NCBI GenBank assembly: GCA_021806135.1 | Contig: JAJZYB010000010.1 | Coordinates: 1 to 54,584 of the forward strand | Direction of reading: 5' to 3' | Length of the DNA stretch: 54,584 nucleotides | Source: Thermoplasmata archaeon | Lineage (GTDB): Archaea > Thermoplasmatota > Thermoplasmata > Lutacidiplasmatales > UBA184 | In this document: positions 16,409-25,062 of the stretch, piece after piece | How positions within the stretch are numbered: the stretch's first letter is position 1 | Layout: each line of letters opens with the position of its first letter | The notes under the pieces: generated by a model | The model's input: only the letters and a program-made list of their open reading frames with translations | The model's database searches: none | What the model was told of the DNA's origin: nothing | Position numbers and translations under genes: made by a program

Positions 16409-16849
16409 ATGACCGGCCCGGGTCCGCTGCCTATGGATCCAGCCGAGGACGATGCCTTGGACCTCCTGATGGGCCCGGACCGGGGCCGCCCCCTCAAACT
16501 CCTCCCCCTTCCGAACTGCCCGATAGCCATCGTTCCAATCGTCGAGGATGCACCATCTATTACCCGAGCTGGAAGGCGAAGACGTAGGCCTCCGGCGCTA
16601 GGGAGGTGCGATCCCGGGGCGCGGAGATGCATCCCCCGGTGGATCAGGACATCAGCGCGCCGCATTCAGCTGGCTGGGGACGGAGGAGGGCATTATTTCA
16701 GTACCTCCTCCGGGCCAGGAGAACCGTCCGGCGGGAGACCCCGGTCGGGGCCAGACTCCAGCGAGGCCCAGAGGGACCGCCCCGTTGGAGTACGGAGAGC
16801 ACGGTTCCCTCCGGGACATCTACCGCCGTCCCGCCCACCGCCACGCTGA
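16409..16849 (+). CDS. Doubtful 146-residue ORF with a leaderless promoter
   Basis: The ATG at 16409 lies 28-29 bases downstream of a TATA-like CTATCT (16378-16383), the spacing seen before other genes here. The first 50 residues look protein-like (DPAEDDALDLLMGPDRG, then NCPIAIVPIVEDAPSI). The remainder is Arg/Pro-rich and looks out of frame, so the gene may be frameshifted after about residue 55. No family recognised. The following 16850-16975 holds nothing I can support. Confidence 0.3.
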   Translation: MTGPGPLPMDPAEDDALDLLMGPDRGRPLKLLPLPNCPIAIVPIVEDAPSITRAGRRRRRPPALGRCDPGARRCIPRWIRTSARRIQLAGDGGGHYFSTSSGPGEPSGGRPRSGPDSSEAQRDRPVGVRRARFPPGHLPPSRPPPR

Positions 16850-16975
16850 GGGGGGACTGGGTGATACAGGTACAGCTCCCGGTCCAAACTGAGGGTCACT
16901 CCCTACCGCTCCAGTCACGCGAGAATCTCCTCCGTTCGCCGTGTGGTTGCTCGGGGCCGCGACCGTGGGCCCCGT

Positions 16976-19366
16976 TCATCCGGGGCGGAGATGGGGCGGA
17001 AGAGCTGTGGGTAGGTGCACCTCCTCGAGGAGCCTCACGAACCGGGGCTCCCCTCGGAGGGGATCGTAGAAAGGGGATAGGTAGGTGAACCACAAGGACT
17101 GGTCCCCTTCGCGCTGATCCTTCTCCAGGAGAGCGAGAGCCCTCTCCTTAGCCCCGGTGAGCGTGTATAGCTTGGCGATCAGGTCCGCCGAGAAGTACGA
17201 GGGGATCCCTCCTCCCTCCCACTCCCGGAGGAGCGCTTGGGCCTCGGCCGGCTCTCCCAAGAGCGCCAGCACGATCGCCCGCCAGAATCGGTCCTCCAAC
17301 GTCGGGGCCTCCCCCGAGGGCTCCACGAGCTTCCGGGCCTCCTGGGACCGACCCATGCGCGCATACTCGGCCGCGAGCGTCCCTCGGGTCCAGGCCCCGC
17401 TCTCGGGCTTCCGATTGAGCTCCTCGAACATCTCGATCCCCCGCGCCCGGTCGCCGAAGCGGACCTCTCCTGCAGCGAGATTGTGCTTGGGCAAGAACCA
17501 GAGGGGGTCAAGTTCGATGGCCTGGGACAACTCCTCTTGGCTTTCCTCGTGCCGCTGGAGGATGCGCAACAAGATGGCGTACCATAGGTGGACCTGCGAA
17601 TGGCTGGGGTTGAGCGCGATCGCCTCCCGGAACTCCCCCTCTGCCCGGGTCCAGTCATGGTCCACCTGCATCGCCAGGTTCCCCAGGGCCACATGGGCAT
17701 CCGCAAGTCCCCGGTCCAGCTCCAGGGCCCGGGCCGCCAGTTGGCGGACCCGAGGAATCACCTCCCGGAAGGGATAGATTTCGCCGGCCGACCTGATGAG
17801 AATGATCGCCAGGGCCGCATGGGCCTGAGGGAAGTTCGGGTCCTCCCGGATCGCCTCCTCAAAATGGCGGACCGCCTCCGCATGGAGGCGGCTGCCCTCG
17901 GCACCCCCCACGACGCCCTGCACGGCCTGGATCCCGCGAAGGTACGCCTCATACGCCGATGCGCTCGATGTGGGCCTTCCCCTCACCGCTTCCTGCTCGG
18001 ACCTCAGCAACTCCACCCGGAGCATCCTCGCCGTGGCCTCCGCCACCTCCGCCTGGACCGCAAAGACGTTCTCCAGCCGCCGGTCATAGCTCTCCGCCCA
18101 CCGATGCTCGTCCCTCCCCACATCGATCAGCTGCATCGTGATCCGCACCTGGTCCCCCGCCTTCCGCACGCTCCCCTCCAGCACCGCGTCGACCTCCAGC
18201 TCCGACCCGATCTGCCTCACCGACTTCGTGGTGCCCTGGTACTGGCCCATCGACGTCCGGGAGATCACCCGCAACCCCTTGATCCGGGAGATCACCGCGA
18301 TGAGCTCCTCCGTCAGTCCGTCCGCCACATACTCGTCCTTCGGGTCCGGGCTGATGCTCTTCAGCGGCAGGACCGCCACCCTCGGAAACCGCTCCCCTCC
18401 CACGGGAGGGGCCGCCCGGGTCACCGGGGATGGCCGGCTGGGTTCCGGGCCCCAGAGCCGTCCCGGCCGCAGCCGGACGAACGACCCCTCCAGGCCGGTC
18501 CTCGCCGACCCCGATCGCGTCCAGAACCGCTTGTTCTCCGCATCCCCCGCGGCGAACAGGTCATCGTACCGGATCCGCGTCTCCGTCCTGGGGACCCGTT
18601 GGGCGCAATCCCCCGCCCGGCTCCGCAGTTGCCGCGCGCTCCCATACCCGGGATGCACCGCCAGGTAGTAGAGCGCCAGCTTTTCCACCTCCTCCACCGG
18701 GTGTCCCTCCTCCTGGGTCGCCAGGAGCAACTGCACCGCGGAGACCAGGACCTTGTCCCCCACCCCGAGCGCATCGACCGGGAACACATTCCCCGGGGGG
18801 ATCCGACTCAAGAGGTCCCTCCCCTTGGGGCGGCGGCGGATCCGCTCCAGGAACTCCTCCAGCGTCGCCCCCCCGCTTCCGGCCAGGCAGAAGACCGTGG
18901 GGTGTTCCCGGGGGACCGGCGGCTCCAGGAACGGGAGGAGCACCTCGTACGGCCATGCTTGGTCCGGCTTCGCGTCCACCTCGTCCAGGAAGCAGAGCCC
19001 GGGGGCGGGGGTCGACAAGAACCTCTCCAAGGCCGTCCGCATGGGGTCGGACTCCTGCTGCGTCAGGTTCATCTCCAGGTAGTTCACCTCCGACGGCAGC
19101 GACCGCGCGATCTGGTTCACCAGGTAGCTCTTCCCGCTGCCCGGGGACCCCCAGAGCAGGAAGTTCGTCGGGGCCGAACGGCGCGACAGGTACGCCTGGC
19201 TCACCCGCTGCCGAAGGTCCTTCAGGCGATTGCGGCTTCCCTCGTCGAACCGCAGGCACGGCCCCACCACCGAGTAGCGCTCCAGGTCCAGGTCTTCGAG
19301 GGGAAGGAGCAGCGCCCGGGCCTCGTCCCCGAGAGGGGCCTTCCCCGCCTTTGGGGCAATGGGCAT
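16976..19366 (-). CDS. AAA ATPase - TolB/FlgO-like - TPR fusion protein
   Basis: A 796-residue multidomain protein. Residues about 30-270 are an AAA-type ATPase with Walker A GSPGSGKS (73-80) and Walker B CFLDEVD (125-131). After a Pro-rich linker, residues about 327-450 form a TolB/FlgO-like domain (RVAVLPLKSISPD, YVADGLTEELIAVISRI, DAVLEGSVRKAGDQVRI). Residues about 468-780 are tetratricopeptide repeats (YEAYLRGIQ; FPQAHAALA; ADAHVALGNLA; AIALNPSHSQVH). In bacteria the TolB-TPR part normally follows a DNA-binding, cyclase or kinase domain. The start at 19366 is favoured over 19441 because a TTTATG element lies 28 bases upstream. No signal peptide is seen, so it is probably cytoplasmic. Function unknown; a signalling or regulatory ATPase is my inference. 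Confidence 0.85.
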   Translation of the reverse strand: MPIAPKAGKAPLGDEARALLLPLEDLDLERYSVVGPCLRFDEGSRNRLKDLRQRVSQAYLSRRSAPTNFLLWGSPGSGKSYLVNQIARSLPSEVNYLEMNLTQQESDPMRTALERFLSTPAPGLCFLDEVDAKPDQAWPYEVLLPFLEPPVPREHPTVFCLAGSGGATLEEFLERIRRRPKGRDLLSRIPPGNVFPVDALGVGDKVLVSAVQLLLATQEEGHPVEEVEKLALYYLAVHPGYGSARQLRSRAGDCAQRVPRTETRIRYDDLFAAGDAENKRFWTRSGSARTGLEGSFVRLRPGRLWGPEPSRPSPVTRAAPPVGGERFPRVAVLPLKSISPDPKDEYVADGLTEELIAVISRIKGLRVISRTSMGQYQGTTKSVRQIGSELEVDAVLEGSVRKAGDQVRITMQLIDVGRDEHRWAESYDRRLENVFAVQAEVAEATARMLRVELLRSEQEAVRGRPTSSASAYEAYLRGIQAVQGVVGGAEGSRLHAEAVRHFEEAIREDPNFPQAHAALAIILIRSAGEIYPFREVIPRVRQLAARALELDRGLADAHVALGNLAMQVDHDWTRAEGEFREAIALNPSHSQVHLWYAILLRILQRHEESQEELSQAIELDPLWFLPKHNLAAGEVRFGDRARGIEMFEELNRKPESGAWTRGTLAAEYARMGRSQEARKLVEPSGEAPTLEDRFWRAIVLALLGEPAEAQALLREWEGGGIPSYFSADLIAKLYTLTGAKERALALLEKDQREGDQSLWFTYLSPFYDPLRGEPRFVRLLEEVHLPTALPPHLRPG

Positions 19367-19390
19367 CGACCCCGACCGAAGCGCCCCCCG

Positions 19391-19397
19391 CATAAAG
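19391..19397 (-). promoter_or_regulatory. TATA element of the AAA-TolB-TPR gene
   Basis: CTTTATG on the minus strand, centred about 28 bases before the ATG at 19366, consistent with a leaderless message and with that start choice. Confidence 0.55.
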
Positions 19398-19557
19398 GCC
19401 ATGCCCTGGTCAGGGACGGGTCCCGACCGGACGGCCGGCATTCCCCCACCCCCATCACGTGTCCGGGCCCACGGGTCCGTGGACGAAGCGGGACCCTGGA
19501 GAGAGGGCGGGGCGGCTCCCTTCAGCGCCTTCGCATCAGTCGGTCCGGGGGCGGCGG

Positions 19558-20358
19558 TTACGGGGAGACCGTAGCGGTCCCCTCACCCTGACTGGGCAGG
19601 GGGGTCAGGACCCAGGGACGGGTGCGGGTGAGGGCAAGGAATCCGAGCCGCTCCAAGATCGGGCGGCTGGTCTCCCGAGCGTCCACGGTCAGGTACCGGT
19701 ACCCGAGGCCTTTCGCCAGCGTCCCGCGGGCCGCCACCAACGCCCGGTAGATCCCGCGACGCCGGAAGGCCGGGAGGGTCCCGCCCCCGTAGAGGCCGGC
19801 GAATGACCGATGCGGGGGGAGCTCCACCCGGGCCGAGGCCACCGGTTGGTCCTGCGCGTACGCCACGAAGAGCGCCTGGTTCTCCGCCCGGAGGATCTCC
19901 GCATATTCAGCGGAGTTCCGGCGAGCCTCCTCCCCGAAGGCCCCCAGGTTGGCCTCGAGCGAGTCCCGGACACCCGCTTCCCCCTGCACCTGGCGGATCT
20001 CGATTCCCGGCACCGTCCCTCCGGGAAGGTCCCCCTCGGTCAAGGGGAGGGCGAGCAGCATCTCCGGCGGCTCGGGAAGGAATCCTTCCCGGGAGAGGAG
20101 CGTTTCCAGCCGGTCCGGGCCGTCGTGACCGAACACCTTCCATTCCACCGAGGTACCGGCCCCACGGAAGAACTCCGCCTGCTCCCTCACCACCCGGGGA
20201 GCGTCCTCCTCCTCCAGGTGGGAGTACAGGATGCAGTTGAACGAGCCGCGCAACCGGACCAGCGGACCGACCCGTTCCACCTGGACCCCCGGGGTCGGGA
20301 AGGGGTCCTGCCGCATCTCCCGGTCGTACTGCGAAAGGATCTCCCGTACGTCCGCCAT
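19558..20358 (-). CDS. GNAT-family N-acetyltransferase
   Basis: A 266-residue protein. The C-terminal half holds a GNAT domain: VAYAQDQPVASARVE (strands 2-4), GLYGGGTLPAFRRRGIYRAL in parts with the acetyl-CoA loop R-R-R-G-I-Y, and YRYLTVDARETSRPILERLGF. The N-terminal 120 residues resemble a degenerate GNAT-like half, as in two-domain family members. Substrate unknown. It is the second of two same-strand genes; the DUF885 peptidase gene lies about 100 bases upstream of its start. Confidence 0.85.
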   Translation of the reverse strand: MADVREILSQYDREMRQDPFPTPGVQVERVGPLVRLRGSFNCILYSHLEEEDAPRVVREQAEFFRGAGTSVEWKVFGHDGPDRLETLLSREGFLPEPPEMLLALPLTEGDLPGGTVPGIEIRQVQGEAGVRDSLEANLGAFGEEARRNSAEYAEILRAENQALFVAYAQDQPVASARVELPPHRSFAGLYGGGTLPAFRRRGIYRALVAARGTLAKGLGYRYLTVDARETSRPILERLGFLALTRTRPWVLTPLPSQGEGTATVSP

Positions 20359-20459
20359 CCCTTCCGGGTAGCCGGGTCGGGCAAAAGGCGTTCCTGGGCC
20401 AAGAAGGCAGGACAGGCCCCGTCAGCCCTCCGTTCCACGGATGGCCCGAGCGTCCCCGG

Positions 20460-22148
20460 CTACATCCCCGACAGCAGTCCGCTGATCCAACCGACCGGGG
20501 GAGCCCCCAACGCCAGGAGGTGGTCGTGGAACTCCTTCAGCGGGGAGGCAGGGTGCTCTTCCCGGTACCGGCGCCTCGCCTCCAGGATCTCGAGCTTTCC
20601 CAGGGTGTAACAGAAGTACTCGGGATTGAACGTGCCCCGGAGGGCCTCGCGCTCCGCCGGGAACCGGGCCAGATGCCCCTCCCGCTGGAAGAGCGCGGTG
20701 GCCTCCTCTAAGCTCCGGCCCCGGCAGTGCATGTCCACCGAGGCGAGGAGCCGACAGTTGCGGAGCAGCGCGTCGTGGAGCTGCGCCATCTCCGCCACGG
20801 GGGAACCCGCCCGGTACCCCTGTTCCACGACCAGTTGCTCGGCGTAGTGGGCCCATCCTTCCACGAACGCCCCGGAGAGGAAGCAGCGGCGGGTCAGGCT
20901 CTTCGCGTGCGCCCGGAAATGCAGCAGCTGCAGGTAGTGGCCGGGGTAGACCTCGTGCGCGGTCACGTTCCGGAGCACCGGTCGGTTGAAGGACTCCAAC
21001 CACTCCCGCTGCTTCTGCTCCTCCCAGGAGGGTTCCACCGGAGTGATGTGGTAGACCCCTTCGTGGGTGGCCGTCTCGAAAGGGCCGGGAGGATCGAGGC
21101 TCGCCGTGGTCCAGGCCCGGGAGACCGGAGGGGTCTCCTCGACCCGGCAATGTTCGGGGGTGGGGAGCGTGACGAAGTCCTTCTCGAGGACGAACTGCCT
21201 AAGCTCCTCGGTGAACGCCCGGGCTTCCGGCAAGAGGGTGTCCGGACCGGGGTGATCGCGGGAGAGCTCGGCGAGCGCCTCCGCCGGAGAGCCGCCCGGG
21301 GGAGCCCGGGCGGCCAGTTCGGCGAGGCGCTCCTGGTTGCGCCTTAGATCGGACTCTCCCCGCTTCCGGAGCTCTTCCCATGGCAGGGTGAGCCCCTCCC
21401 GCACGTAGAGGAGACGCTGGAACCGCTCCGGGCCGAGAGCGAAGTCGTCCGTGGCCCGTTCCGCCGCCCGGGAAAGGTGGCCGAGGAAGGCCACCACCGC
21501 TGCGTCCGCCTCTTCCCGGGCCTTCCGGTACGCCGAAAGCTCGCCGGGGGCGGACTCCCGGACGAACCGCTCCGTCTCGGCGTAGTGCGGGGCGAGGCCA
21601 GCGGCCATGGCCTGGCTCACGGAGAGCAGCGGCGCCGGCAAGGGGTCCCGGAGTCGCCGCCGGCCCTCCGCGAGGACCCCCGGGACCCCGGTGAGGAGGC
21701 GGACCATGGCCCCGGCCCGGACCTCCGGCGAGGTGTACGGCCGGGCCAGGTACGGGACCAGCTGCAGACCCTCCACGTAGGCCAACGGAAAGCGCTCCAG
21801 GACGTGGAGTTCCTTCAGCGAGAAGAGGTCCGAGGCGAGCATGAGCCCCAGAAGCCCCCGGTCCCTCCGTGCCCCGGGAAGGAGCTGCCCTTCCAGGATC
21901 CCCTCCAACTCGTGCTGGAGCCGGAGAATGGCCTGGCAATGCCTCTCCTCCGCTCCCTCGGAGAGGTCGGGGACGAGGCCGTCGTACGCATGCAGTCCCA
22001 GTTGCACCGCTCCCGCCGGAGCGAGCGAAAGGACCTGGTGGACGATGCGCTGTTCGAGGTCCACGAACGCCCGGTCTGTGGAAGAGGCCCCGGAGGGAAG
22101 CTCGGTCCGGGGCAAGGCTTCGAGCAACACGGGCACGGACGGGCTCAT
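20460..22148 (-). CDS. DUF885-family metallopeptidase
   Basis: A 562-residue protein of the DUF885 peptidase-like family. The zinc-site motif HEVYPGH lies at residues 398-404 and is followed by GAFVEGWAHYAEQL with the third ligand Glu, exactly the arrangement of this family. It is cytoplasmic (no signal peptide) and would cleave peptides or dipeptides. A GTTTAGG element about 30 bases upstream of the ATG suggests leaderless transcription. The length is normal for the family. Confidence 0.88.
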   Translation of the reverse strand: MSPSVPVLLEALPRTELPSGASSTDRAFVDLEQRIVHQVLSLAPAGAVQLGLHAYDGLVPDLSEGAEERHCQAILRLQHELEGILEGQLLPGARRDRGLLGLMLASDLFSLKELHVLERFPLAYVEGLQLVPYLARPYTSPEVRAGAMVRLLTGVPGVLAEGRRRLRDPLPAPLLSVSQAMAAGLAPHYAETERFVRESAPGELSAYRKAREEADAAVVAFLGHLSRAAERATDDFALGPERFQRLLYVREGLTLPWEELRKRGESDLRRNQERLAELAARAPPGGSPAEALAELSRDHPGPDTLLPEARAFTEELRQFVLEKDFVTLPTPEHCRVEETPPVSRAWTTASLDPPGPFETATHEGVYHITPVEPSWEEQKQREWLESFNRPVLRNVTAHEVYPGHYLQLLHFRAHAKSLTRRCFLSGAFVEGWAHYAEQLVVEQGYRAGSPVAEMAQLHDALLRNCRLLASVDMHCRGRSLEEATALFQREGHLARFPAEREALRGTFNPEYFCYTLGKLEILEARRRYREEHPASPLKEFHDHLLALGAPPVGWISGLLSGM

Positions 22149-22194
22149 GCGCTCCCGTAAGGCTTGCTCTCCTAAACCCTTCTATGCGGCCCGG

Positions 22195-23109
22195 TCACTC
22201 GCTCCAGCGCATCCCGCAGACGGGGCAGTACCCCTCCTTCAACGGACCGCCGCAGACCATGCATCGGGCCGAGGCGGGAGAGGGGGTGGCTGGCAGAACA
22301 GAGGGTAGCCCCCTCCTTCCGTCCCCCGCGGCGGGTGGGGACAGGTCCGGGGGGGGGCCCTTCGACCCCGGTGCCGGCAGGTCGGAGACTTCGGGAGCAG
22401 CGCTGGTCGGCCCGGGCACCAGGGAGGGGGTACAGTTCGGGCAGGGAGCGTTCGGTCCGTTGAGCGGCCCCCCGCAGAGTGGACAGATCGCCTGGTCGAC
22501 CGGGACGACCAGCGGGGTCGGGCCGGCGCCGGACGGGGCCCTGGAAGAAGGGGGGGACATGTCGGGGAGAGGCGGAGCTGGAGCAGCTTCCGAAAGGCCC
22601 TCCAGCCCTCCCAGGGTCTTGGAAGGGCTGGCGGAACCGGGTCGCCCGGTGGATCCGGCGTTCCCGCCGGTGGAGGGGGATTGGGATGCAGCCGTTTGGA
22701 CCCGGCCCGAGGGAGAGGAGGAGGCCGTTCCTCCCTCCTTCCTCTTACGGAACCGCAAGGAGAACCCCACCGCCGCCAGCCCACCCACCCCTACCCCCCA
22801 GAGGGCCTGTTCGAGGGAGGCGGGGGGCGACGACCCGAGCGCGACTGTCCCGGGGCGGGGTGCCGGGGCGCCTGGCGGCAGGCCGGCAATGGGGGCATTT
22901 CCCCAAGTGGCGCCGGAGGGGGAGAGTGCCGTTGACCTCGCTCCCGATCCGCTCGCCGTGGTGCCGGCCGACCCGGCCGGGAGATAGAAGAGGGCGACCG
23001 TCGAAGCCGCGAGGAGGAGGAAGAGCAGGAGGGCACCCCACCCTGGCAACCCCAGGGCGCCAGCCGGTCGGCCGGGGGGGCGCCGGGGGACCCAGGTGTC
23101 GCCGCCCAT
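22195..23109 (-). CDS. Membrane protein with two C-terminal zinc ribbons
   Basis: A 304-residue protein starting at the ATG at 23109, supported by a CTATAG TATA element 28 bases upstream. A membrane helix lies at about residues 22-45 (GALLLFLLLAASTVALFYL), a Ser/Pro/Gly-rich linker follows, then a second hydrophobic segment near 105-120 ending in RFRKRKE. The C-terminal half is disordered and bears two zinc ribbons, CPLCGGPLNGPNAPCPNC and CMVCGGPLKEGYCPVCG. Both are of the double-CxxC type common in small archaeal adaptors. Function unknown. Confidence 0.7.
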   Translation of the reverse strand: MGGDTWVPRRPPGRPAGALGLPGWGALLLFLLLAASTVALFYLPAGSAGTTASGSGARSTALSPSGATWGNAPIAGLPPGAPAPRPGTVALGSSPPASLEQALWGVGVGGLAAVGFSLRFRKRKEGGTASSSPSGRVQTAASQSPSTGGNAGSTGRPGSASPSKTLGGLEGLSEAAPAPPLPDMSPPSSRAPSGAGPTPLVVPVDQAICPLCGGPLNGPNAPCPNCTPSLVPGPTSAAPEVSDLPAPGSKGPPPDLSPPAAGDGRRGLPSVLPATPSPASARCMVCGGPLKEGYCPVCGMRWSE

Positions 23110-23134
23110 GCCCAAATCTAGGCCCGACAGGGGT

Positions 23135-23140
23135 CTATAG
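23135..23140. promoter_or_regulatory. Shared palindromic TATA between divergent genes
   Basis: A single CTATAG palindrome lies in the 52 bases between the divergent ATGs at 23109 (minus) and 23162 (plus). Its centre is 28-29 bases from the former and 24-25 from the latter, so one symmetric TATA could serve both leaderless genes. Confidence 0.6.
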
Positions 23141-23161
23141 TCTTTCTGGCCTTGGCCTGTC

Positions 23162-23644
23162 ATGGCCACGATCGACCCCGCCGAGCGATGGTGGAGCGAA
23201 CACGAAGTGCCCCCCGGACCGGCGGCCCCCCGAGGGGCGTACCTCCCGGTGGTGGTCCAGGGGGAGTTCGCCTACGTCTCCGGCCAGCTCCCCCTACGGG
23301 AGGGAAAGCTTCTGGTGGAGGGCCTGGTCGATGAGGAGGTGGGCATGCCGGAGGCCCAGGCTGCGGCCCGGCAATGCGCCTTGAACGCCCTGGCCGCGCT
23401 CCGTGCCGAGATCGGCAGCCTCTCCCGGGTCCGGCATCTCCTCCGGGTCGGGGTCTATGTGGCCAGTTCCCCCCGCTTCACCGCCCAGCCACGGGTGGCG
23501 AACGGGGCCTCCGAACTCTTCCAGGAGGTGCTGGGGGAACGGGGGCAGCACAGCCGGGTCGCCCTGGGGGCAGGCCGGCTTCCGCTCAACACCCCGGTCG
23601 AGGTGGAGCTCGTGGCCGCTGTGACCGCTCGCCCGGCGCCTTAA
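23162..23644 (+). CDS. Rid (YjgF/YER057c/UK114) family protein
   Basis: A 160-residue Rid-family protein, expected to be a trimeric enamine/imine deaminase or a relative. Typical blocks are VVVQGEFAYVSGQLPLREGKL, the helix with AAARQCALNALAAL, RVGVYVASSPRF and VELVAAV. Compared with RidA, the terminal catalytic Arg region is replaced by RLPLNTPVEVE, so it is probably a different Rid subclass. The ATG is leaderless with the shared TATA upstream. Confidence 0.88.
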   Translation: MATIDPAERWWSEHEVPPGPAAPRGAYLPVVVQGEFAYVSGQLPLREGKLLVEGLVDEEVGMPEAQAAARQCALNALAALRAEIGSLSRVRHLLRVGVYVASSPRFTAQPRVANGASELFQEVLGERGQHSRVALGAGRLPLNTPVEVELVAAVTARPAP

Positions 23645-23653
23645 GGCGCCGGG
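23632..23653. repeat. 22-base perfect palindrome across the Rid stop codon
   Basis: Positions 23632-23642 are the exact reverse complement of 23643-23653, centred on CCTTAAGG, and include the Rid gene's stop. The AT-rich centre lies 41-42 bases before the fibrillarin GTG and could be its TATA; the flanking G+C-rich arms could also form a strong RNA hairpin ending the Rid message. Confidence 0.6.
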
Positions 23654-23683
23654 ATCCCTGGCCCCCTGGAGGCGACCTCTACC

Positions 23684-24346
23684 GTGGAGCCCTACCGCGA
23701 TCCGGGACTCTTCCGCCGGGGCCCTAGCCTCTACACGGTGAACGGCGACCCCGGGATCCGGGTCTACGGGGAGACCCTGGTGAAGGAGGAGGGCACCGAG
23801 TACCGGGAATGGGACCCCTACCACAGCAAGCTCGCCGCCTACGTCCTCCGGGGGGGACGGAGCTGGCCCTTCGGCCGGGTCCGCAGGCTCCTCTACCTGG
23901 GGGCCAGCCACGGGACCACGGTGAGCCATTTGTCCGACCTGCTCCCTTCGGGAAGCCTCTTCGCGCTGGAGAAGTCCTCCCGGACCTTCGGGACCCTCCT
24001 GGCGCTCGCCCGACGACGGGCCAACCTCTACCCGATCCTGGCCGACGCTCGGCTGCCCGAGCGGTACCGGGCCGAGGTGGGGGAGGTGGACCTCCTCTAT
24101 CAGGACGTGGCGCAACGGGACCAGGTGGAGATCCTCCTGGAGAACGTCCGGGCCTGCGCGCGTCCCCACGCCCCGGTCCTGTTCATGCTGAAGACGCGAT
24201 CGGTGACCCAGACCCTCTCTCCCCGGCGGGTGCTCCGGGATGCGGAGGAGGCCCTCACGGCCGGGGGCCTGGAAGGGAAGGAGACGGTGGACCTCGCGCC
24301 GTATGCCCGGGGCCACTATGCCCTGGTCCTGGAAGCCCCGGCCTGA
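23684..24346 (+). CDS. flpA: Fibrillarin-like rRNA/tRNA 2'-O-methyltransferase
   Basis: A 220-residue archaeal fibrillarin, the methyltransferase of C/D-box ribonucleoproteins. Clear blocks are YREWDPYHSKLAAYVL, the SAM motif LYLGASHGTTVSHLSD, ALEKSSRTFGTLL, and DLLYQDVAQRDQVEIL. The start is GTG with GGAGG eight bases upstream. The usual partner nop5 is not adjacent in this window. The neighbour upstream is the Rid gene. Confidence 0.95.
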   Translation: MEPYRDPGLFRRGPSLYTVNGDPGIRVYGETLVKEEGTEYREWDPYHSKLAAYVLRGGRSWPFGRVRRLLYLGASHGTTVSHLSDLLPSGSLFALEKSSRTFGTLLALARRRANLYPILADARLPERYRAEVGEVDLLYQDVAQRDQVEILLENVRACARPHAPVLFMLKTRSVTQTLSPRRVLRDAEEALTAGGLEGKETVDLAPYARGHYALVLEAPA

Positions 24347-24372
24347 GGCACCCTGCCTCCGAAGCCGCCAGA

Positions 24373-24380
24373 ATCTTAAC
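24373..24380 (+). promoter_or_regulatory. TATA element ATCTTAAC
   Basis: AT-rich ATCTTAAC centred 28-29 bases upstream of the ATG at 24405, consistent with leaderless transcription of the next gene. Confidence 0.6.
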
Positions 24381-24404
24381 CCCCCCCATCCCTAGGGAGA
24401 GGCA

Positions 24405-24848
24405 ATGGCAACTCCCTCCGGGCCTGGCCGGCACGTTCCGCCCCGGACCGGGTTCTCCCCGGTCCTCAGGACCGGCCCGCCCACCGTCCCGCCGGTGACC
24501 CCCCAGGGAGGGGAGAAGCGGGGCTCCCCGGAAGACCCGTTACGGGCGACCCTCCTGGAGGCGCTGCGGCTGCTGAACCAGGCAGAGAACTTCGACCACG
24601 AAGAGGAGAAGGGACTGGAGCTCACCGAACTGGAGTTCCAGGCCTCCGACTTCTGGGCCGTGGTGCAGGCGCAGGTCAAGATCCCGTTCGTGGTCGGTCT
24701 GCTCTTGCGGAACCGGATGGTCCGGTACCTCCCGGGGGGGGCCCACTCCTGGACCCGGCAGCGGGCCATGGGGCCGCATTACCGCATCGACACCGCAGGG
24801 AAGGACTTCCTGGCGCATTCCGTCGTCCAAGATGGACGGATCGCGTGA
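24405..24848 (+). CDS. Uncharacterised 147-residue protein, possibly wHTH-like
   Basis: I do not recognise a named family. Residues 1-45 are Pro/Gly-rich. Residues 46-140 look folded: a helix (PLRATLLEALRLLNQAENF), an acidic turn, a region FWAVVQAQVKIPFVVGLLLRNRMVRYL and a C-terminal HYRIDTAGKDFLAH that reads like the wing and last helix of a winged-helix domain. The start is fixed by the promoter at 24373. About 210 bases then separate it from the next gene. Confidence 0.6.
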   Translation: MATPSGPGRHVPPRTGFSPVLRTGPPTVPPVTPQGGEKRGSPEDPLRATLLEALRLLNQAENFDHEEEKGLELTELEFQASDFWAVVQAQVKIPFVVGLLLRNRMVRYLPGGAHSWTRQRAMGPHYRIDTAGKDFLAHSVVQDGRIA

Positions 24849-25062
24849 ACCAAGGGCCTGCCACCGGCTCGACAGGCCCCGGAGCGCAGGTTCGGTCTGG
24901 CCCGCCCCTGTCGACGCCAGTGGGAGAAGGCGCCAGACGGGGGTCGGAGGCGAACTCGGCCCCTTCATCCCTGGAGGGGGCAGAGTGCCACCCCCCGCAC
25001 CGGAGCCGTGTAACCCCAAGGCTATCTAGCCGGTGCCCCTATCAGTGGTCGAGGAGACCGGC

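Noticed and set aside
17588-19591. A 667-residue plus-strand frame antisense to the AAA-TolB-TPR gene
   Set aside because: Arg/Pro/His-rich shadow; the minus-strand frame has convincing Walker, TolB and TPR motifs.
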